Part shown: positions 23,136-33,599 of the stretch, piece after piece | Layout: the number at the start of each line of letters is the position of its first letter | Position numbering within the stretch: position 1 is the first letter of the stretch | Origin: Plutella xylostella | Lineage: Eukaryota > Arthropoda > Insecta > Lepidoptera > Plutellidae | DNA: 64,000 nucleotides | Direction: 5' to 3' | NCBI RefSeq assembly: GCF_932276165.1 | Contig: NC_064008.1 | Coordinates: 2,175,001 to 2,239,000, forward strand | Program-made: the position numbers and the translations under genes | Notes under the pieces: generated by a model | The model's database searches: none | What the model was told of the DNA's origin: nothing | What the model saw: the letters and a program-made list of their open reading frames with translations, nothing else

Positions 23136-24285
23136 TGTACTCATGACGTGGCAAATTCTAAAGTTCTTGACTTTTATATGATTAAGGTCGGGTAATTCCA
23201 ACATTGAAATGGAGTAGCTTTATCAGCATCACACACTTGATAGATAAATAACGTGTCGTCCTGAAAACATATTTGTGAAATTATTAAAATATTTTTTAAT
23301 TTATTATTCATCGCGACCCAACCTTTTCGAGCCTCACAACCTGACAGTCAGAATTTCTGGGTTAGATTTTTTTTTTTAATAAATTTTCAGCTTCTCAGGT
23401 GGATAATTATATATGAAATTGGTGGTTTCAGTTACTATCACCGTAAATTCATATACCTATGGTTTTGGAATATTATTATAATGACGGTAATATTGAAAGA
23501 ACTTCATGTTATAATTTAAAACAAACGACTATGCATGTAAATACGGGTTTTGATTTTAGACGCCACGGTAACATCAGCATTTTCCATATTTTATCAATAA
23601 TTCATCATCAACTTATCCTTCATGAAAGACACTTCAAAATGTAAATGAACGATTGAGAATGAATGATAAAACAATAAAACTGATAATAATAGTATTGTAA
23701 ATGATGAACATTTAGATATGGCATACAACATATTGTACGTCTTATTCTAGAATATTTACATTGTACAAAGATAGTCAGATAGATAGATGATGTACTTACG
23801 CTACGGATAAGTACCTGGTACTTATTGAATTTGCAAAGTCATCAAACTAAAAATAGAAGATATTCTTCTTAAAAACGTAACATTAAAATATGCCTAATAT
23901 CTACTGAAATTGCAAAGTCATGAAACCAAAACCTAACCAACCATAACTTTGGAACGTCTATGCCGTTTTTGATAAAAAATATGGATAAACACATTTGGGG
24001 TAACAATACCTATGACTTAAATATTGTACATTGCTGTATTGCTTTTGCAGTATACGTACAGAAAGAAGAAGACATAGATTTAAAATAAGACAGATTTGTT
24101 GAGTTCTTTTGTGCAACTCGGCATTAGATACGAAGAATAAACATTTTGAAAAAGTACTACAGGTATTGAATCTGAAAATCTCAATGATATTATGTTGATA
24201 TTTTCGGATTTTAGGGTTTGGCGCATTATTATTTGTATTGTCCTTGTAATATTCTCACAGCTTGAATTGAATCATACAGTTTTTG
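23136..24285. other. No gene seen
   Basis: AT-rich, no supported exon. Short plus-strand frames near 23459 and 24192 look like chance frames. Confidence 0.3.
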
Positions 24286-24289
24286 TTTA

Positions 24290-24395
24290 TTTATTTATTT
24301 TATTTATTTATTTATTCTTTTATTGCACAATATACATATGTAATTATGTACAATCAGGTGGACTTAATGCTAAAAGCAGTTTAGGTCAGTCATTG
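24290..24395 (-). repeat. LINE 3' tail (family T), reversed
   Basis: Reverse complement of the 19655-19750 type: an A/T-rich TTTATTTA tail at the left, then a TTGTGCAATAAAAGAATAAA-like block and GCATTAAGTCCACC. Confidence 0.5.
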
Positions 24396-24539
24396 TTATT
24401 TATCAAGTGACGCGATCAGCATGATCTATACTTGGGCTTACTTAAGTCACTGCAACTCTGACATCGGCGCGGACGGTCGCTTTCTAGCGGCGCCGTCTGT
24501 AGCCGCCACGTGTGACTCACTACTGAGTACGACCGCAAC

Positions 24540-25745
24540 ATGGCCACCGCCAATAAACGTTCGGACAGCCTCATGGTGAGCGAGGTGCTCGCCTTCATAC
24601 AGAGCAAGCTGGACACGATGGACGTGATCAGCCTCGAGCAGATCTGTCTGACCAGCTTCAAGGAGGCTGAGCTTGCCGCCGCCAAGAAGCTGCTCGCCGA
24701 CACCGCCACCACCGCCGTGCGCCTCGTGCCGCGCCGCGGCGATGGCTCCATGAAGAAAGACCTGCAGGACATCATCCGGGTGTTCCAGGAGACCGATCCG
24801 GATGATATCCCAACGTACGTGGCTCGGGACCTCTACAAGCTGCCGCCGGTCACATTTGACCATGTTGATGTGACCCGGCTACTCAAGGACATTGTCCTGT
24901 TGAGGGCCGAGATGGCTGAAATTCGAGGCAAGTTGGAAGCCTCGGAGCTCGCCAGTGCGGCGATGCAACGTGAGTTGTTATCGCTGCGGAATGCTGACGC
25001 TGCGATCCACGCGACACCGCCTTCGCCGGCGCGTCAACTGCAAGCGCAGCAGAAACTACAGGCAACTGACACCGATTCGCCGCGGGTAAATGACCCGCCG
25101 CCTGCGACCTACGCCAAGCGGACACGTGACGCCGCGTGCCCGCTGCGAGCCGCCGCCCCCGCGCCGCCACGCCCCGCTGCTGCTGCACCCTCCACCACCA
25201 GGAGCCAGCAGGAGGCCGCGCCCGCGCCCCCCCGCCCTCGCCCCCGCCCCCGCCGCCGCCGTCGAGCCGCGCCGCAAGCTGCACCCCAGGTGATGCCAGC
25301 GGCTGCCGGAGCTCCGGCGGCGCACCCCCGCGCCCCGCGCAACGCGGTCGTCGACAAGGATGGCTTCATCTTGGTGGAGAAAAGGAGGCCCCGTCGCCGC
25401 ATCCGCAACAAGCGCGGCACCGCCCCGGCTGCCTGCTCGCTGAAGGCCGCCATGCCCACGGTCGACATATACGTCTCCCGCGTCCACGCGAATATGGCGC
25501 ATGACAACATCGTGCGCTATATCAAGGAGAAAAGTGTCGGCCGCACCGAGACGCCACCCCAAGTGCTGGCCATCGAGAGACTGCAGTCCGCCAAGCAGAC
25601 GGACTTTAAGTCGTTCAGAATTCGCATTCCCGCCGCCCATCAGAAGGTTCTCCTGAGCAAAGACTTTTGGCCAGCGGGAATAGTGTTTCGACGCTATAGG
25701 GAGGCGAAAAAGACTATGAAATCCCCCGATAGTGCTAGAGAATAA
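24540..25745 (+). CDS. Intact LINE ORF1-like protein, no ORF2 attached
   Basis: A 401-codon frame starting at CAACATGG, in a sharply GC-rich island within AT-rich DNA. Residues ~1-115 form a conserved-looking helical domain (SLMVSEVLAFIQSKLD, TYVARDLYKLPPVTFDHVD) followed by a coiled-coil-like Leu/Glu stretch to ~150. Residues ~160-290 are a Pro/Ala/Arg low-complexity linker. Residues ~305-401 have VDIYVSRVHANM and FRIRIPAAH, a compact fold I associate with ORF1 proteins of CR1-like LINEs. After the stop come ~100 nt and a GAAATAAATGG plus (ATT)n tail. No reverse transcriptase follows, so the copy lost ORF2 or moved as an ORF1-only RNA. The frame has stayed open. A captured host gene is the alternative. 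Confidence 0.6.
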   Translation: MATANKRSDSLMVSEVLAFIQSKLDTMDVISLEQICLTSFKEAELAAAKKLLADTATTAVRLVPRRGDGSMKKDLQDIIRVFQETDPDDIPTYVARDLYKLPPVTFDHVDVTRLLKDIVLLRAEMAEIRGKLEASELASAAMQRELLSLRNADAAIHATPPSPARQLQAQQKLQATDTDSPRVNDPPPATYAKRTRDAACPLRAAAPAPPRPAAAAPSTTRSQQEAAPAPPRPRPRPRRRRRAAPQAAPQVMPAAAGAPAAHPRAPRNAVVDKDGFILVEKRRPRRRIRNKRGTAPAACSLKAAMPTVDIYVSRVHANMAHDNIVRYIKEKSVGRTETPPQVLAIERLQSAKQTDFKSFRIRIPAAHQKVLLSKDFWPAGIVFRRYREAKKTMKSPDSARE

Positions 25746-25842
25746 GTAAGATAAGTTTTAAGTATAATGTTATGTATTAGTTATATATTCATAATTGTAT
25801 TTATGTAATGTTTCTATGGGCCTATAGTTGCCTGAAATAAAT

Positions 25843-25864
25843 GGTTATTATTATTATTATTATT
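25843..25864 (+). repeat. (ATT)n microsatellite, LINE tail and Dong target
   Basis: A run of ATT repeats directly after the ORF1 copy's CCTGAAATAAATGG and directly before the 3' end of the minus-strand Dong/R4-like element. It forms the junction of the two. Confidence 0.75.
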
Positions 25865-28800
25865 TTCTTTCTGATTATTTTCAGCTCAGCTATTTGTACA
25901 AATAACTGGTATAATGAACCACACGGGCCTAAGCCAAGTGTGATTCATGGGGTATGTGTTGGGTCGGTTTGCATAAATTTACGCACTATTCGGCACGTAT
26001 TGAGAACTGTAGCTTTTTGGAGGGATTTGTATGTGTAGGATGGGAGATCAAGCGTTTTTAAAGACTTTTCTAGTTGCTTAGGGATTACTCCTGTTGTGGA
26101 AAGCACAATAGGGACTATGGTACAGGTCTTGAGTCGCCACATACGAATGATCTCATCTTTAAGGTCTGTGTATTTTGACAGTTTTTCTGCTATTGTGTTT
26201 TGTAAGTTATGAGTGTTTGGGATTGCAATGTCTATAATAAGAGCTGATTTGTTGACTTTATCTATTAGTGTAATATCCGGTCTGTTGAAGTGAATGGTTC
26301 TATCTGTGAGGATGGCTCTGTCAAAATACAGTTTGTGCGTGGAGTTCTCAATGACAACTTCTGGGGTATATTTGTAATACGGAGTGGGTGGTGAAGGTGC
26401 GAGGTTGTGTTTAATTGCCAGTTTTTGATGTATGATGTTTGCCACCTGATCGTGCCGATGCTTGTAGTCGGTCTGGACTATTGCTTTGCAGGCACCAGTG
26501 ATGTGTTGGATAGTTTCTGGTAAGGCATTACATTTACGGCATCTGTCTATTTGAGAGCCAGGGAGTTTCATAATATGCTTCTGGTAATTTTTGGTCTCTA
26601 TCACTTGATCTTGAATAGCAATGAGGAACCCTTCTGTCTCCGGGAATAGCTCACCTCGACGGAGCCACTCGTGCGACGCTTCTTTGTCGACGTTTGGTTG
26701 ACTCAAGTCGTGGGGGTGTCTTCCATGCAATGACTTCCGATTCCACTCACTTATCTTTGTTTTTTGGTCTATTTGTGTTTCATTTGGTTGTGGGCTTCTG
26801 TCTTGTAAATTTAATGGTGTAAATTTTGTATCTGTCTGTACTATAGCTTTGTGGATATCAGATGTTGTAGCTTTTTTGTGAAAGTAGGTTCTTAGTGCTG
26901 TTATTTGTTTATTATGCAAATTGAGTATATCAATTAGTCCACGTCCTCCTTCACTACGTGGTAGGGTCTGTCTTTGGACACAAGCTCTTGGGTGGTGTTT
27001 TCTGTGTTTCGTCATTGATGTATTTATAGCTCTCTGAAGGTTTTTGAGTTCAGTTTTGGTCCAAAAAATAATTCCGAAAGAATAGGTTAATATTGGTATT
27101 GCGTAAGTATTAATTGCTTTTACTATGTTTTTTGCGTTAAGTTCAGATTTTAATATCGCACTAAGACGATGTTTAAATTGTTGAGTTAGTTTGGCTTTTG
27201 TTTCTTTATATTGGATTTGTTTATCTTGGTTATATCCTAAATATTTGTAGGTTTCGGTTTCAGTAAGTGGTTCTATTGTAGTTCCGGATTGTGTTTGAAA
27301 TTGGTGGGGGTGAGTTTTACCGTCTTTAACAGAATTTATTCTACATTTGTCTATTCCAAATTCCATATGTATATCTTGTGAAAGTTTGTCTGTAAGTTCT
27401 GCTAAATGGTCTAGTTCAATTTCTGAAGAGGCATATAGTTTTATGTCATCCATATAAAGAAGGTGGTTTATTTTTATATTTGGATCAATATGAGGTGTAT
27501 TTTTCTCAGAGTGTCTTTTAGAAAGTAGGAATCCACTTTGGGACGAATTCAAGAGGTTTGAGAGTGGATTTACTGCAAGACAAAACCACATTGGACTTAG
27601 TGAATCTCCTTGAAATATGCCCCTTTGAACTTTAATAAAGTCTGTCAGTTTGTCATTAAGTTTTAGTTGTGTAGTCCATTTGTTCATCGTTAATTTCAGA
27701 AAGTTAATTATTTGCGGGTTTAATTTATATATATCTAAAATTTTTAAGAGCCATGAATGTGGTACAGAGTCGTATGCTTTTTTATAATCAATGTACATAG
27801 TGTGCAGGTCTTTTTTCTTTTGTTTAACTAATTTTAGAATAACTGAATCTATCACAAGTTGTTCTTTGCATCCTTGACTGAATTTTCTACACCCTTTTTG
27901 TTGTTCAGTTAAAATTTGATTGCTTTCACAGTGTTTATAAATTAATTGGGTAATGCAGGATGTAATTATTTTGTAGATAGTTTGTAAACATGTAATGGGT
28001 CTATATTTTGCTGGGTTTTTAGTATCACTACTATCCTTAGGTATCATGTAAGTAATCCCTTCTGTAACGTATTCGGGCATATTCTGTGGATTTTTGATGA
28101 AGTTATTGATGAAATTGTACAGGAACGGATGTAAATATGTAAATTTTTTGTACCAGTAATTATGAATATTGTCAGTCCCAGGAGCTTTCCAGTTATGTAG
28201 GGATCTTAGGACGTCTTGATACGTCTCCAACGGGATATGATCAAATTCCATCTGAGTCGTTTCCGAATATCTTAGTTCCTCCTCTTTGATCCACTCGGCG
28301 TCTGCATTGTGTTCTTTTGGATCTGCCCATATCTGAGACCAAAACTCCTGTAACTCTTCAGGTGGAGGTGTTTCTGTAGGTTGGTTAGTGGTGTTGTTTG
28401 TAGAGGACTTTATAAGATTACGGTAAAACAGTTTTTCGTTGTTAAAGAATTGATTATTTTGTGTTTTACGAAGTGAGCAGGCTGTATATCGTTTCAATCT
28501 ACTAGCTATTACGGTCAGTTTTTGTTTCAGGGTATCTAAAAAGTGTGTGAGTTCGGAGTTTGGAGGTTCGTGGGTTGAATGTACCTTATATTCTTCCAGG
28601 GTCTTTTTTACAGTTTTCGTTAGTTTTTTACTTCTATTTCCATTAATATACTGAGTTAATCTGCTTATTTTAGATCTTAGGTCATCTACTTTTCGTTCAA
28701 GTCTAACTTGCCATCTTGGTTTTGAATTATATCTCTTGGTGCTTTGGTCTTCAGGTGGCGGTGGGGTGAGGTCAAGTTTAGCTCCATTCATTTTAGCTGC

Positions 28801-29740
28801 GGTCCATGCTGCACAGTATATCGTGGTTTGTAAAGAATTAAATTCAGTATTGGCATTAACATTAACAGGCAGGATCTTTTTATCTATGTATTCTACTAAT
28901 ATTGCTAGTTTTCGGGATGGTTTTTGGCGGGGAATGTATGGTCTGTTAGTAGGTTCAATGTTTGTAAAATAGTATAAGGCATTTTGAAATGTTTCTTCAA
29001 TCTGTTGGCTTTTCTCTGAATCTAAATACTCAATTTGTTTAGGTGGTACTGCAATGTCTGTGAGGCAGTCAGTCTGAATTTGAGACATAAAATCCGGTCT
29101 GATCTCTAATTCTAATGGTGTGTTTGTATCAGGTAAGTTCGAGGCAATTTCTAATTCGGAAGCAATCTCTGTTCGTATTTGGGCGAGCCTATCATAATCT
29201 ATAAGTTTATTGTTTATTATGATTCTCCTCTGATCCGAAATTCGCTGTTCTGATAGGTGAGACAGCTCTGGGAACCTGCTTGTAATGGCTTGATGTAATT
29301 GAGGTCTGTATGCTGTTGAGTTCGTTTCCATTTCTGTTATTCTAAAGTAACAACGCATTATTTCCTCGTTGTATTCTGAAGTCCACCTTATTCGTTGTGA
29401 TTGCGTATGCTGGGTACTTTGCAGCCGTGCACCTTCAATTCCTGCTTCTTTATTTTCAAGCTCTGTCGCAGCCTCTTTTTTAATTTCTTCTATTTCGTCT
29501 AGGGTTAATAGATTGCTCCTTATGATGGCCCTACGCTGATCTCCTACTCTTTGCCGTGATACCTGCATGTGTGGGAATTTTTCTAGAAACTTGGTGTGTA
29601 GTGGTGGAAGATATACTTTTAAGTCTGTCTCCATTGCGGTAAGTTGATAGAAGGTACGCAGTATGAATTTATTCATGTCTTTGGTCCATTTCCTGCGTGT
29701 ACACTTGCTGCGAGTAGTGGGCACAGAATCTGAGACTGTA
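25865..29740 (-). mobile_element. Dong/R4-clade non-LTR retrotransposon, near full length
   Basis: The unit runs from just inside the TAA-type repeats at 29741-29815 to the (ATT)n run at 25843-25864. It has a single long frame on the minus strand and a short (~80 nt) 3' UTR. Elements of the Dong group in the R4 clade insert into TAA repeats (established), and both flanks here are such repeats. The 5' flank contains three (TAA)n blocks separated by CAGTACAGT-type spacers. Confidence 0.75.
25945..29724 (-). CDS. Dong/R4-type RT with restriction-like endonuclease
   Basis: A 1259-codon uninterrupted frame. The first ~170 residues contain two related ~100-residue units (W(T/K).x..N..I.R.(F/Y), then MET...Y.P.LH and DQRRAII/DQRRIII), probably Myb-like DNA-binding repeats. 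The reverse transcriptase spans about 560-850: YRPITCLQTIYKI, YIDYKKAYDSVP, GIFQGDSLSP and catalytic YMDD near 756. A zinc knuckle CRKC-x8-H-x4-C lies near 1061, and a PD...D restriction-like endonuclease motif (RPDITLIDK, then IIDIAIP) near 1148. The leftmost start is GTG and the first ATG is 16 codons in, inside the first DNA-binding unit, so the true start is unclear and the extreme 5' end may be lost. The open frame suggests recent activity. Confidence 0.85.
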   Translation of the reverse strand: MPTTRSKCTRRKWTKDMNKFILRTFYQLTAMETDLKVYLPPLHTKFLEKFPHMQVSRQRVGDQRRAIIRSNLLTLDEIEEIKKEAATELENKEAGIEGARLQSTQHTQSQRIRWTSEYNEEIMRCYFRITEMETNSTAYRPQLHQAITSRFPELSHLSEQRISDQRRIIINNKLIDYDRLAQIRTEIASELEIASNLPDTNTPLELEIRPDFMSQIQTDCLTDIAVPPKQIEYLDSEKSQQIEETFQNALYYFTNIEPTNRPYIPRQKPSRKLAILVEYIDKKILPVNVNANTEFNSLQTTIYCAAWTAAKMNGAKLDLTPPPPEDQSTKRYNSKPRWQVRLERKVDDLRSKISRLTQYINGNRSKKLTKTVKKTLEEYKVHSTHEPPNSELTHFLDTLKQKLTVIASRLKRYTACSLRKTQNNQFFNNEKLFYRNLIKSSTNNTTNQPTETPPPEELQEFWSQIWADPKEHNADAEWIKEEELRYSETTQMEFDHIPLETYQDVLRSLHNWKAPGTDNIHNYWYKKFTYLHPFLYNFINNFIKNPQNMPEYVTEGITYMIPKDSSDTKNPAKYRPITCLQTIYKIITSCITQLIYKHCESNQILTEQQKGCRKFSQGCKEQLVIDSVILKLVKQKKKDLHTMYIDYKKAYDSVPHSWLLKILDIYKLNPQIINFLKLTMNKWTTQLKLNDKLTDFIKVQRGIFQGDSLSPMWFCLAVNPLSNLLNSSQSGFLLSKRHSEKNTPHIDPNIKINHLLYMDDIKLYASSEIELDHLAELTDKLSQDIHMEFGIDKCRINSVKDGKTHPHQFQTQSGTTIEPLTETETYKYLGYNQDKQIQYKETKAKLTQQFKHRLSAILKSELNAKNIVKAINTYAIPILTYSFGIIFWTKTELKNLQRAINTSMTKHRKHHPRACVQRQTLPRSEGGRGLIDILNLHNKQITALRTYFHKKATTSDIHKAIVQTDTKFTPLNLQDRSPQPNETQIDQKTKISEWNRKSLHGRHPHDLSQPNVDKEASHEWLRRGELFPETEGFLIAIQDQVIETKNYQKHIMKLPGSQIDRCRKCNALPETIQHITGACKAIVQTDYKHRHDQVANIIHQKLAIKHNLAPSPPTPYYKYTPEVVIENSTHKLYFDRAILTDRTIHFNRPDITLIDKVNKSALIIDIAIPNTHNLQNTIAEKLSKYTDLKDEIIRMWRLKTCTIVPIVLSTTGVIPKQLEKSLKTLDLPSYTYKSLQKATVLNTCRIVRKFMQTDPTHTP

Positions 29741-29815
29741 CTGTTATTATTATTATTATTATATGTACTGTTATTATTATTATTATTACTGTACTGTTAT
29801 TATTATTATTATTAA
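29741..29815. repeat. (TAA)n blocks at the 5' flank of the Dong element
   Basis: Three ATTATTATT runs separated by ACTGTACTG or ATGTACTG spacers. This is the 5' side of the presumed TAA-repeat target, partly duplicated. Confidence 0.7.
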
Positions 29816-30485
29816 GTAATTTTAGTTCATGGTAGCTTTTTGTGCTAATTACATACTACTTTTTTTAAAGTTTGTATCTTTGCGAAACTTATTAATTAAT
29901 TGTTGCTATTGTATGGGTTGAGGTTACGCAATTTTGTGTTAAATATTTAGTAAATTATAGTATCTTTTATAGCTATACATTTAATTTTGAAGGCATTACT
30001 TAAGTATTTTAAATTTGACATACACCAGCTTTGCCCGAAATTCGACTTTATGATTGGTTTCGGTGAATCCATATTCAAACTCTATACTGACACTATTACA
30101 ATTTACAATTTTTGCCTTCAGAATCGGCTTCATTGCTTAAAAGAGACTATTATTAAGCATGCTAAAGAAAAATAAATTTATATTTTTTCAGCATGTATAA
30201 GGCAGATAAAAAGGGGGCCAGGTTTCTGCACATGACCGTACCTAACAGAAAAATAATACTCAATACTTTTTTCTATACCGTAACTAAAGTTGAGGAAAAC
30301 CGTAGAGCACTCAATAATGATCAGTAATGAGGCGGTCACAGTCAGCTGCGAGCACTGGTGCGATCACGAGAGGCACGCGATGTGGTGTTGTCTAACTATC
30401 GATAGTTTTCGATGATAGACGGCAAAATCATGTACCGGAGCCTCTAGTACGGGTTTTGCAATTTACGAAAACGAAAATAGTTAAG
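29816..30485. other. No gene seen
   Basis: AT-rich, no splice-bounded exon. A 62-codon plus-strand frame at 29987 has no supporting features. Confidence 0.3.
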
Positions 30486-30486
30486 G

Positions 30487-30660
30487 TTTTCTTGGGGATG
30501 TAAGTACCTGCAACTAGCTCTCTCGAATGGATCCATTTTGTCAAAACTGTCGTCCTAAGCTTGGACTAGGTATTTCCCACCATCCATTGCGGGTTGGTGG
30601 ATTCACTCATCTTCTTCACGATATTTTCTTTCACCGTAAGAGCAATGTTATTTGTACATT
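30487..30660 (-). repeat. SINE-like repeat (family C), reversed
   Basis: TGTAAGTACCTGCAACTAGC and CTAAGCTTGGACTAGGTATT, then CATTGCGGGTTGGTGG, are the reverse complement of the family C blocks. Confidence 0.6.
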
Positions 30661-31330
30661 GTACTTAAATTCCAAAAAAGTTATTGGTACATTTCGGGAT
30701 CCCGTAATAATAATAATATTAAATATTTATTTTCAGACCACATAGTCCATAGTAAGTGTTAGTATAAATGTATCTTAATACTAGAAATGTACGCGATCCT
30801 CGCGTGAGAAGCGGACGCTTACCACCACCAGCTACCACCGCTCTATGCCCTGGCAATCGATATATTGGTGTAGTTAGATCGAGGGACAACACTAGTGCAA
30901 TGATCACATGACTGTCATTGTTATAGACGAGAATAACCATAAATTGTTTAGCTCCTGATAGAGTAAGGACACGGTGCATTAATAAATATGCTTTGGAAGG
31001 TCTGTTTGTTTATTTATAGGTACATTTAAACCACAATTTGCTATAAAATACAATCAGATGGACGGTAGTTCAGGGTGAGTAAATAATATAAAAAGATCCC
31101 GTCGAATTGATAACCTCCTCCTTTTTTGAAAGATAAAAATAGTTTGTGAAAGTAGCTTGAAATTCTAAAAACTGCTCTTTTCGATTACGACAATGGCGTA
31201 TAAAAAAGAAATGTTTGTTAAATTTAATACATACTTACATAGGTTATTGCTGGTGGTTAGGAGGTAAATAAAAAAAACAGAAATTTAATTTAGGTGTCAA
31301 TTGACTATAAAAATCTTCCTCTATTACCCA
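30661..31330. other. No gene seen
   Basis: No exon or well-defined element; there is a short CCGTCGAATTGATAACCTCC piece of the foldback-repeat family near 31097. Confidence 0.3.
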
Positions 31331-31453
31331 TTTAGATAGATAGATAGAGTACTCTTTATTTGTACACGAAGAATTAATTAACAATTTTACATAACAACTT
31401 AACTAGCGTACAAAAGGCGGTCTCATCGCTTATAGCGATCTCTGCAAGACAAC
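31331..31453 (-). repeat. LINE 3' tail with (TCTA)n end
   Basis: Reverse-strand AATAAAGAGTACTC runs into (TCTA)n. Shares AAAAGGCGGTCTCATCGC and TTATAGCGATCTCT with 59455-59590. Confidence 0.65.
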
Positions 31454-32700
31454 CTTTGGATGGATGGACTAAAAGAGAAATACATTTAAAGTATTTAATA
31501 CCTCGACTTTTTCATTTCACATGAGTGTATACAGACTGATTGCTAAGTCTATTTAAGCTAAGTATTAAGTTTTAGTGACAAGGTTAAACATAGTAATTTT
31601 GCAACAAGTAAATATGACACTGACGTCCCATGTCAAGTGGCCGTGTGGAAACAATGGCATCACAATGTGGAAACGGAAGGATTCGTTCAACATCGCCCGG
31701 ATACGTAAAGATGCAAATTACAGTAATTTGGTGAATAATATTGCGACCTTGCACTGGTATTATAGAGTGTATTAGCTTTTACTAGTTAGGTACAGATATT
31801 TACATAATAAAAGATAATTAATTCAGTTACCTCCTTAGAATAATTCGACTGTAGCAATTAACAATGTCGTAACTGACTTTTGGCCATTTTTCAGTTTATT
31901 GCACTAGAAGGTCATAATATCAATAAGGAAGGTGTTAGGAAAGTTTCAGCTCTTAATTATGAATATTTCCCGATTTTTCTTGTGGAAAAAAGTCGGATCT
32001 GTTCATGGCGACCGCTTAACACTGTCGGTAAGTATGTTGCTACACTGTTCCCGGGGCGGGCGAGCGGGGCAGCCGGTCGTATCTACCACTTCCCGCCATG
32101 TTAGCGGGAGGAGCCCAAGTTGCGTGATACAATTTTATTATGTGGTCTTTAAGACCAATTAATTTATAAAAAATAATGAAACTATATTTTTTCTCTAAAT
32201 AATGGCAGACTTAGTGTATCAAGGAACGGGTAAAGATCTCAAGACAATGTATGACAAAGATTGAAGACTTGTGTACAAACATGTTCCATTAAAACGGATG
32301 CAATCAAACAAATATATATTTTTATAGCATCTTACATTAACATGCTTGCTTAATACAATGTATTTTTTTTAACAATTAATATTTTATTAAAATTTTCGTA
32401 TAGAAGTTGTATATACAGTACTGAACAGGTAACATTGTAGCAAACGGCACATCCAACAGTATTAACTGCGCATCATTTTAATTTTGAGTCGGATGTACCA
32501 CATCCCACATTGTTACTTGCTTGCGTTTCAAGTACTTCTGTTGTATAGGGTATTACCGACTTTATTATTTATTCTTCTTTCCCTTGTGATTGTCGGATAT
32601 GGAAGAACCAACCTTGTTATTTGTACATAATGTTAAACTATTGAGTTGGATGTGGTACAATGTACCATTATTTTCTGTAAACGTTGTAAAATCTCGACCG
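31454..32700. other. No gene seen
   Basis: Includes a small GC-rich patch (CCCGGGGCGGGCGAGCGGGG near 32050) but no supported gene or repeat. Confidence 0.3.
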
Positions 32701-32706
32701 GCTCTC

Positions 32707-32872
32707 TATAAAAGTTAGAGCCCAGCCTCACTAGAACCTCATTGACCGCGTTACCAGCAACGTGTCCAAGCTGTAAGTATTGAAATGTATGGTACCTAAC
32801 TCACTTGGCGACGGTGTGGCATCGTCGCTAATACCATACATTTCCATATACTGCTTGGATACGTAGTTGCTG
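32707..32872 (+). ncRNA. TATA box followed by a ~118-nt imperfect hairpin
   Basis: TATAAAAG at 32707-32714 lies ~40 nt before an inverted repeat (32755-32872). The left arm, CAGCAACGTGTCCAAGC...GAAATGTATGGTA, pairs with the right arm, TACCATACATTTCC...GCTTGGATACGTAGTTGCTG. A second inner stem, GCGACG with CGTCGC, closes the loop, and one arm has an extra ~10-nt bulge. It could be a small-RNA precursor or a decayed MITE that happens to follow a TATA-like sequence. I see no ORF. Confidence 0.3.
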
Positions 32873-33599
32873 ATGTGACCATAGCCTAGTAAGGAAGGCC
32901 TCTTACTGTAAATTTATTAAGGGCAGATTTTTCAAAAACAGTTAAAAGTTATTTTACTTTAATGTAACACTCACATCTTTCGAAATCCCATACATAATAT
33001 TCCAGAGTTGGTAATTTTGTATGGTAAACTTAAAAAAATGATTATTTGCGTAGGTATGTCCCTTACACTTTTTTAGTTGGACTGAAGGACCACGTGGTTC
33101 ATGATTTCAGGAGCATTGCTTTTACATTCTGTATGTTTATAGGTACCGATATTTTATTATTTATTTGTTGTTTTTCGGATAACAACCGTCAATAAAATTC
33201 CTAATGGATTTGAAGATGAACTAGTGCAGTCACGTGCACTGTAAGCTGCAAGTATTCTCGGCCTCTTACTGTACAGTTGCAAGATATGCTAGATCTTTAG
33301 TGATAACAATAATAAATGACATCAGCGTGAACATCCAAACGAGCTTTTTGAGACACTTTCTGACTCCTCATTACAGAGTTCCAGGCTCCAATAAATTTAT
33401 CTGATTTCCCACTTTCACTTTCAATATCCCCCTTACATCTCTCGTTAACAGGCTACCCAAACAATATAAACTCATTCTCTTGCTGTACTCTTTAATTCTC
33501 TATCGTGATCTTACACTCTGTCACTGTTTCATCTCTTTCAAACATCATTACTTTCGCCTTTCATTCCCTTCATTTTTAAACAACATACCGGAAAGTTAC
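32873..33599. other. No gene seen
   Basis: No supported coding sequence or repeat was identified here. Confidence 0.3.

Noticed and set aside
24883..25640. Several long frames on both strands within the GC-rich ORF1
   Set aside because: Shadow frames caused by high GC and few stops. The 401-codon frame has the conserved-looking domains.
25945..29724. 1259-codon ORF as a host gene
   Set aside because: RT motifs, CCHC knuckle, restriction-like endonuclease motif and TAA-repeat flanks identify it as a Dong/R4-type retrotransposon.
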